DNA from: JBFHES01 sp041584015
GTDB lineage: Bacteria; Bacteroidota; Bacteroidia; Bacteroidales; M50B96
Assembly (NCBI GenBank): GCA_041584015.1
Contig: JBFHES010000048.1
Location: 1-19,992, forward strand
Direction: 5' to 3'
DNA length: 19,992 bases
Under the pieces are notes generated by a model. That model was given only the letters and a program-made list of their open reading frames with translations. It did no database searches and was not told the origin of the DNA. This document shows positions 15,916-19,992 of the stretch, one piece after another. Every line of letters begins with the position of its first letter. Position 1 is the first letter of the stretch. Made by a program: the position numbers and the translations under genes.

Positions 15916-18177
15916 ATGACAAGATCATTTACATTCGTTTTGGCATTCATCTTGGGAATCAACCTGAACGCACAAGATTTTTACGACCTAAACACCATTC
16001 AAACCATCGAGATTACATTTGCGCAAAGCAACTGGGATCAATTATTGGACAATGCCTACTCCAGCGGAGATTACATTATGGCCGAGAGTGTTGCAATTAA
16101 TGGCGAATTGTTCGATAGTGTTGGTGTAAAATATAAAGGCAACAGCACCTATCAATCCAATCAAACCAAGAATCCATTTCACATTGAACTGGACACTTAC
16201 AAGGATCATATCTACGAAAGCTACACCGATATTAAACTAAGCAACGTGGCTAAAGATCCATCATTCTTGCGTGAAGTGTTGTCCTATCAAATACTACGTC
16301 AGTATATGGATGCGCCACTTTCTAATTATGCCAACGTGTATGTAAATGGTAATCTAATTGGTTTGTACAGCAACTCCGAAGCTGTCTCAAAGAAATTTGT
16401 AAAAGACCGATTTGGAAGTAAATCCAACACATTTGTCAAATGTAACCCACCTGATGGTGCTGGCCCGGGAACTACCAACTTACCAAACCTCAAATACATT
16501 AGTCAGGACAGTAGTGCATATTACAGCGCCTACGAATTAAAGTCTGATGGCGGCTGGCAAGAACTTATTAATTTATGCGATACGCTGGCAAACAACACAG
16601 CTGCAATCGAAGAAATATTGGACATTGATCGTGCACTTTGGATGTTGGCCTATAATAATGCTTTAGTGAATCTTGATAGCTACATAGGTGGCTTTGCTCA
16701 AAACTATTACCTGTACCGCGACGATAACAATCGCTTTGTGCCTGTTGTATGGGACCTAAACGAATCATTTGGTGTGTTCTCACAAACCGGAACAGGAATG
16801 CTAAACAGTACAAATGCCAAACGGCAGATGAGTCATTTGCTGAATGTAAACGATAACGATTATCCATTGGTTAAGAACCTGCTTAATGTACCAATGTACA
16901 AACGCATGTACTTGGCACATTTCAAAACCATCCTTCTCGAGAATTTCGACAATGATGCTTACTACACAACAGCTCAGGAATTACAAACATTAATTGATGC
17001 GGCAGTACAGGCAGATGGAAATAAATTCTACAGTTATAATAATTTCATCAGCAACTTAACATCAGATGTAACATCAGGCGGAGGACCTGGTGGTTCGTCA
17101 AGCCCGGGTATAACCAACCTTATGGATGGTAGAAGTAGCTACTTACTGGGACTAAGCGACTTTTCTCAAACTGACCCTGAAATTAGTAACATTAACTTGT
17201 CGAATACAGCTCCCCTCATTAATGAAACCATTACAATTACTGCTACCATTACCGATGCTGATGATGTGTACCTTGGATTTAGAAACGATGTAAACACGCC
17301 ATTTGAAAGAGTGCTTATGTACGATGATGGAGCACATAACGATGGAGCGGCTGGTGATGGCGTTTACGGCGTTGACATGGACATTACCAACTTTTTTATG
17401 CAGTTTTATATTTATGCAGAAAACACCAATATTGGAATGTTTTCTCCTCGTCGTGCAGAACACGAATATTACACGATAAATGCCACATTTGCCAATGCCG
17501 GCGATTTGGTAATCAATGAATTCATGGCATCAAATGATGCAACGGCAGCCGATCAGGACGGCGAATACGACGATTGGATTGAGCTCTACAATAATAGCTC
17601 ATCAAACATAAGCCTTGATGGTTATTACCTATCAGATGATGAAGACGACCTGATGCAATGGGCATTTCCGGCGGGAACAGAAATTGCTGCCAACGGCTAC
17701 CTTATTATTTGGGCCGATGAAGATGACACCCAAAGTGGACTTCATGCTAATTTTAAATTATCAGCAGCCGGCGAAACAATCTATCTGGTAGGCTCAGATG
17801 GTAGCATAATTGATCAGATAAGTTTTATGGAACAAACCACTGATGTTGCCTATGGACGGATTCCAAACGGCACCGGTAATTTCCAAAGCATCACGGCAAC
17901 TTTTAGTTCCGAAAATCAAATGCTCAACGAATTACAAAAAGTTCAGGAAGAAACACTCACTATAAAAGTATTCCCGAACCCGATGCAAAATTCATTTGTA
18001 TTAGAGCTTGGTGAAGCAATGGCTAAAAATAGAGATGTACTCATTTACAGCATCAATGGAGTTGTAATGTATCGCGGCTTAATCAACAGCAATCTAAACA
18101 TCAACTCGGGCACATGGGCAAAAGGAATGTACATTATTCGGGTAGATGATTCTTATTTGAAGATCATTAAGAATTAA
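15916..18177 (+). CDS. T9SS-secreted CotH kinase-family protein with lamin-tail domain
   Basis: 753 residues. The signal peptide ends at LNA-Q (residue 19). Residues ~25-410 match the CotH protein-kinase-like family: VGVKYKGNS near residue 69, DPSFLREVLSYQI, YVNGNLIGLY, then YYLYRDDN and VVWDLNESFG with Asp280 in the position of the catalytic metal-binding aspartate. Residues ~424-525 resemble a choice-of-anchor X domain (DDGAHNDGAAGDGVYG). Residues ~529-675 are a lamin-tail domain (LVINEFMASN, DDWIELYN, GYYLSDD). A T9SS type A sorting domain closes the protein (IKVFPNPMQNSF, KGMYIIRVDD, final KIIKN). CotH in Bacillus phosphorylates spore-coat proteins; here the protein should act outside the cell, and its substrate is unknown. 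The A-rich leader has no Shine-Dalgarno, as is usual in this phylum. The gene is monocistronic, ending at the terminator at 18176-18230. Confidence 0.87.
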   Translation: MTRSFTFVLAFILGINLNAQDFYDLNTIQTIEITFAQSNWDQLLDNAYSSGDYIMAESVAINGELFDSVGVKYKGNSTYQSNQTKNPFHIELDTYKDHIYESYTDIKLSNVAKDPSFLREVLSYQILRQYMDAPLSNYANVYVNGNLIGLYSNSEAVSKKFVKDRFGSKSNTFVKCNPPDGAGPGTTNLPNLKYISQDSSAYYSAYELKSDGGWQELINLCDTLANNTAAIEEILDIDRALWMLAYNNALVNLDSYIGGFAQNYYLYRDDNNRFVPVVWDLNESFGVFSQTGTGMLNSTNAKRQMSHLLNVNDNDYPLVKNLLNVPMYKRMYLAHFKTILLENFDNDAYYTTAQELQTLIDAAVQADGNKFYSYNNFISNLTSDVTSGGGPGGSSSPGITNLMDGRSSYLLGLSDFSQTDPEISNINLSNTAPLINETITITATITDADDVYLGFRNDVNTPFERVLMYDDGAHNDGAAGDGVYGVDMDITNFFMQFYIYAENTNIGMFSPRRAEHEYYTINATFANAGDLVINEFMASNDATAADQDGEYDDWIELYNNSSSNISLDGYYLSDDEDDLMQWAFPAGTEIAANGYLIIWADEDDTQSGLHANFKLSAAGETIYLVGSDGSIIDQISFMEQTTDVAYGRIPNGTGNFQSITATFSSENQMLNELQKVQEETLTIKVFPNPMQNSFVLELGEAMAKNRDVLIYSINGVVMYRGLINSNLNINSGTWAKGMYIIRVDDSYLKIIKN

Positions 18178-18230
18178 AAAAACCGGCAATGTATGGTTCG
18201 TGTAATCATACATTGCCGGCAATATTTTTA
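18176..18230. terminator. Bidirectional intrinsic terminator
   Basis: A perfect 13-bp stem, CCGGCAATGTATG (18183-18195) with its complement at 18207-18219 and an 11-base loop, is followed on the plus strand by CAATATTTTTA and preceded by seven A's (18176-18182), which form the U-tract for minus-strand transcripts. It separates the convergent CotH-family gene and the OhrR-like gene. The A-run includes the last two bases of the CotH-family stop codon. Confidence 0.92.
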
Positions 18231-18247
18231 TCAAAGAGAATTTAATT

Positions 18248-18703
18248 TTACCTGGCTCCTGTTTGTTTTGATAACAACTCAATAATCGAATTAAGCTGAT
18301 TCTTTAGATTAATTAATTCATCAACACTTACGGGCCCGTTAAGCAGTCCGGCCGAAAGCTTTTCGGGAATAATTGCAGCAGCCTCGCGCATGTCACTTCC
18401 TTTTGCACTTAATTCAATAATTACTTTCCGCTCATCTTTTGCCGACCGAACCCTGGTAATCAATCCTTGAGTTTCCATGCGTTTAAGCAGCGGTGTTACC
18501 GTATTGGTATTTAATATCAATTTACGGGTAATCTCGTTTACGGGAAGCTTGTCCTCTTCCCACAATACCATCAATACCAAATATTGCGGATAGGTAATTC
18601 CGAGTTTATCCAAATACGGTTGATACTCCCTTATTATTAACCGCGATGCAGCGTACACCGGGAAACATAGCTGATTTTCTAATTTTAATTGTTCGTATTC
18701 CAT
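18248..18703 (-). CDS. ohrR: OhrR-type (MarR family) one-Cys organic-peroxide-sensing repressor
   Basis: 151 residues, the usual length for MarR regulators. The N-terminus ENQLCFPVYAASR contains the peroxide-sensing cysteine (Cys13), and Tyr27 and Tyr38 stand where B. subtilis OhrR has the two tyrosines that bind the cysteine sulfenate (Tyr29 and Tyr40, same offset as Cys15). GITYPQYLVLMVLWE is the family signature. The winged helix follows, with LNTNTVTPLLKRMETQGLI as recognition helix and DERKV in the wing. Cys13 is the only cysteine, so it belongs to the one-Cys class, which is inactivated by mixed disulfide or overoxidation. The gene follows the glutathione peroxidase gene by 80 bases on the same strand, so they are probably co-transcribed and autoregulated. 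The usual partner gene ohr is not in the window. Confidence 0.85.
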   Translation of the reverse strand: MEYEQLKLENQLCFPVYAASRLIIREYQPYLDKLGITYPQYLVLMVLWEEDKLPVNEITRKLILNTNTVTPLLKRMETQGLITRVRSAKDERKVIIELSAKGSDMREAAAIIPEKLSAGLLNGPVSVDELINLKNQLNSIIELLSKQTGAR

Positions 18704-18783
18704 GTAACAAAACTATTAAGTTAGGTATTAAAAAGGCTCACAACTTTAGATTGGCCATTTTAAAACTCAGACTCTAAAAAATA

Positions 18784-19266
18784 TTATTGCAGAACTTCTG
18801 ATAAGTAGGCGTCTATTTTCTCAGGTGTGGTAGTTGGCGAAAACCGTTTCACAGGTTTGCCATTGGCATCGATTAAAAATTTAGTAAAATTCCACTTTAC
18901 CTTACTGCCCGGAAATCCTCTTAATTCTTTCTTTAGGTATTTATACAAAGGATGAGCTCCGGATCCATTCACATCAATTTTTGAAAACATTGGAAACGAT
19001 ACTCCATAATTAATCATGCAACCTTCCGAAATTGATTTTTCATCACCCGGTTCTTGATTGGCAAACTGATTACATGGAAACCCTAAAATAACTAGTCCTT
19101 TATCCTGATACTTTTTATACAACGCTTCTAAACCTTCGAACTGCGGCGTTAAGCCACACTTGCTAGCTGTATTCACAACCAACACCGTTTGCCCTTTGTA
19201 AGTATCCATCTTTACTTTTTTACCCTGGAGGCTATTGGCCTCAAAACTATAAAACTGATCTTTCAT
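18784..19266 (-). CDS. Glutathione peroxidase family, probably thioredoxin-dependent
   Basis: 160 residues, full length for bacterial enzymes of this family. It reduces hydrogen or lipid peroxides in the cytoplasm; there is no signal peptide. The peroxidatic cysteine is Cys37 in NTASKCGLTPQ, Gln67 lies in FPCNQF, and Trp125-Asn126 lies in KWNFTKF, completing the Cys-Gln-Trp-Asn tetrad. Cys83 (SEGCMINYGV) is 46 residues after Cys37, the spacing of the resolving cysteine in thioredoxin-dependent members, so thioredoxin rather than glutathione is the likely reductant. The ATG at 19266 has an AGGAGAA Shine-Dalgarno seven bases upstream, which stands out for this phylum. It is the first gene of an operon with the OhrR-like regulator and has a recognisable promoter and operator repeats upstream. 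Confidence 0.92.
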   Translation of the reverse strand: MKDQFYSFEANSLQGKKVKMDTYKGQTVLVVNTASKCGLTPQFEGLEALYKKYQDKGLVILGFPCNQFANQEPGDEKSISEGCMINYGVSFPMFSKIDVNGSGAHPLYKYLKKELRGFPGSKVKWNFTKFLIDANGKPVKRFSPTTTPEKIDAYLSEVLQ

Positions 19267-19322
19267 GTGCTATTCTCCTACTATGCTAATTTATCGAACA
19301 ATCTTTATCGTTTCAGATACTG

Positions 19323-19374
19323 TCGTTCGCGACACAAATATAGTCATTAAAATTTAAATCGCAAGCGACACAAA
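19323..19374. promoter_or_regulatory. Duplicated operator-like sequence at the peroxidase promoter
   Basis: TCGTTCGCGACACAAA (19323-19338) and TCGCAAGCGACACAAA (19359-19374) are direct repeats, identical at 13 of 16 positions and starting 36 bases apart. Each begins with a short inverted repeat of the TCG...CGA type. The distal copy covers the -33 TTG and the proximal copy overlaps the -7 element, so a bound protein would block RNA polymerase. The adjacent OhrR-like protein is the obvious candidate binder, by inference. Confidence 0.55.
19335..19364 (-). promoter_or_regulatory. Promoter of the glutathione peroxidase-ohrR operon
   Basis: On the minus strand TTG (19362-19364), a 19-base spacer and TATATTTG (19335-19342) fit the Bacteroidota consensus TTG-N17-23-TAnnTTTG exactly. 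Transcription would begin roughly 60 bases before the ATG at 19266. Both elements touch the repeated operator-like sequences. Confidence 0.75.
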
Positions 19375-19423
19375 CTTATTTTATATGGATGAAACGGTTT
19401 CGTTGATGAAATACAGCAATTCG

Positions 19424-19454
19424 TTGAATACTTTTTCATGATACCGTAGTTTCT
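19424..19454 (+). promoter_or_regulatory. Possible promoter of the Spy-like gene
   Basis: TTG (19424-19426), 20 bases and TAGTTTCT (19447-19454) approximate the Bacteroidota promoter, with a C in place of the final G and 33 bases to the ATG. Upstream, GAAAC-G-GTTTC (19391-19401) is a perfect inverted repeat that could bind a regulator. Confidence 0.4.
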
Positions 19455-19487
19455 CCGTTCTTAGCTGTGTAATTAAAACCCAATGAT

Positions 19488-19889
19488 ATGAAACAGATAT
19501 TAAGTAAAACCTTAGCAAGCCTTTTTATAGTAAGCCTCTGCTTGCTTCCAACAGTAAGTCAGGCGCAACAGCGCGGACAACAAGGACCTCCTCCAATACC
19601 AAATGAGAAGCAGATTGAGAAGATGGTTGATGATTTAACACAAAAGCTTGAATTAACCGAATATCAAAGTGCGCGTATCTCTAAAATTTACATAGACCAT
19701 TTTGAAAAGGTAAAAGATCAGCAAAGCCAGGATGGTAACAAAGAAGCCCAGCGCAAAATTATGCAAAGTCTAAAAACAGATTTTGAACGAAACGTGAAGG
19801 CGGAACTAACAAAGGAACAACAAAAGAAATTTGATAAGATACAACAGAAGAGATCTACCCGAGATCGTGGTCAACGACCTCCAAGATAG
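19488..19889 (+). CDS. Spy/CpxP-like periplasmic LTxxQ protein
   Basis: 133 residues. A signal peptide ends at SQA-Q (residue 26), so the mature protein is periplasmic. Two LTxxQ motifs, LTEYQ at 56-60 and LTKEQ at 107-111, are the hallmark of the Spy/CpxP family of small helical envelope-stress chaperones and sensors. The body is almost all charged alpha helix, and the mature ends are rich in Gln, Pro, Gly and Arg (RGQQGPPP at the start, RDRGQRPPR at the end). Such small LTxxQ proteins in Bacteroidota often lie beside sigma-factor/anti-sigma genes, but here the neighbour is a divergent peroxide-defence operon. An upstream ATG at 19483 is followed at once by a stop, so 19488 is the start. The role as chaperone or stress sensor is family-based inference. 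Confidence 0.75.
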   Translation: MKQILSKTLASLFIVSLCLLPTVSQAQQRGQQGPPPIPNEKQIEKMVDDLTQKLELTEYQSARISKIYIDHFEKVKDQQSQDGNKEAQRKIMQSLKTDFERNVKAELTKEQQKKFDKIQQKRSTRDRGQRPPR

Positions 19890-19915
19890 ATAAGTGGTTA
19901 GTTAGGTTAGAGATG

Positions 19916-19950
19916 AGGGCGCAGCAAATTGTTGCGCCCTTAGTCTTTTA
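19916..19950 (+). terminator. Intrinsic terminator of the Spy-like gene
   Basis: AGGGCGCA (19916-19923) pairs perfectly with TGCGCCCT (19933-19940) around a 9-base loop and is followed by TAGTCTTTT. It lies 27 bases after the stop at 19889. The remaining bases to the window end hold nothing recognisable. Confidence 0.8.
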
Positions 19951-19992
19951 AAAAAGTTTACTGGAAGGAATAAATCCTGGCTTTAACTACTA

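Noticed and set aside
16568..17463. Antisense open frames of 99 and 103 codons opposite the CotH-family gene
   Set aside because: They lie wholly within a well-supported gene, show no domain or signal, and their compositions look like frame shadows.

Overview
The window looks like part of a Bacteroidota chromosome. It is AT-rich, carries three type IX secretion (T9SS) cargo proteins ending in typical C-terminal sorting domains, has SprB-type adhesin repeats, and its promoters fit the Bacteroidota form TTG-N19/20-TAnnTTTG. I cannot place it to genus.

Layout. (1) Positions 1-1670 hold a small cassette-like array: two minus-strand genes for unknown membrane proteins (279-1058 and 1245-1526), each followed at its 3' end by an imperfect palindrome. 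The unit boundaries obey the terminal-complementarity rule of integron gene cassettes. A third, unrelated palindrome lies at 13-96. No integrase is in the window. (2) A small hypothetical gene (1739-1987, minus). (3) A translationally coupled minus-strand pair (2065-4142): an exported CBM9-like sugar-binding protein, then a GHL10-type glycoside-hydrolase-like lipoprotein. (4) A plus-strand two-gene operon (4349-12800) for two very large paralogous secreted proteins: N-terminal propeller-like domain, SprB repeats, an unnamed recurrent ~120-residue module, in the second protein a choice-of-anchor L domain, and a T9SS sorting domain. It ends at a clear intrinsic terminator. (5) A solitary minus-strand SF1 helicase of the Upf1/Dna2-like type with a degenerate nuclease-like C-terminus (12912-15632). 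(6) A plus-strand secreted CotH-family protein with choice-of-anchor X-like and lamin-tail domains and a T9SS sorting domain (15916-18177), ending at a strong bidirectional terminator. (7) A peroxide-stress unit on the minus strand: a thioredoxin-type glutathione peroxidase (18784-19266) followed by a one-Cys OhrR/MarR regulator (18248-18703), with a canonical promoter overlapped by a duplicated operator-like sequence. (8) Divergent from it, a Spy/CpxP-like periplasmic protein (19488-19889) with its own terminator.

The products are mostly cell-envelope and surface proteins: glycan handling, large surface adhesins, a secreted kinase-fold protein, envelope stress and peroxide defence. The most unusual parts are the cassette-like array at the left edge, the unnamed module shared by the two giant surface proteins, and the operator/promoter arrangement in front of the glutathione peroxidase gene. 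No tRNA, rRNA, CRISPR array or transposase gene was recognised.
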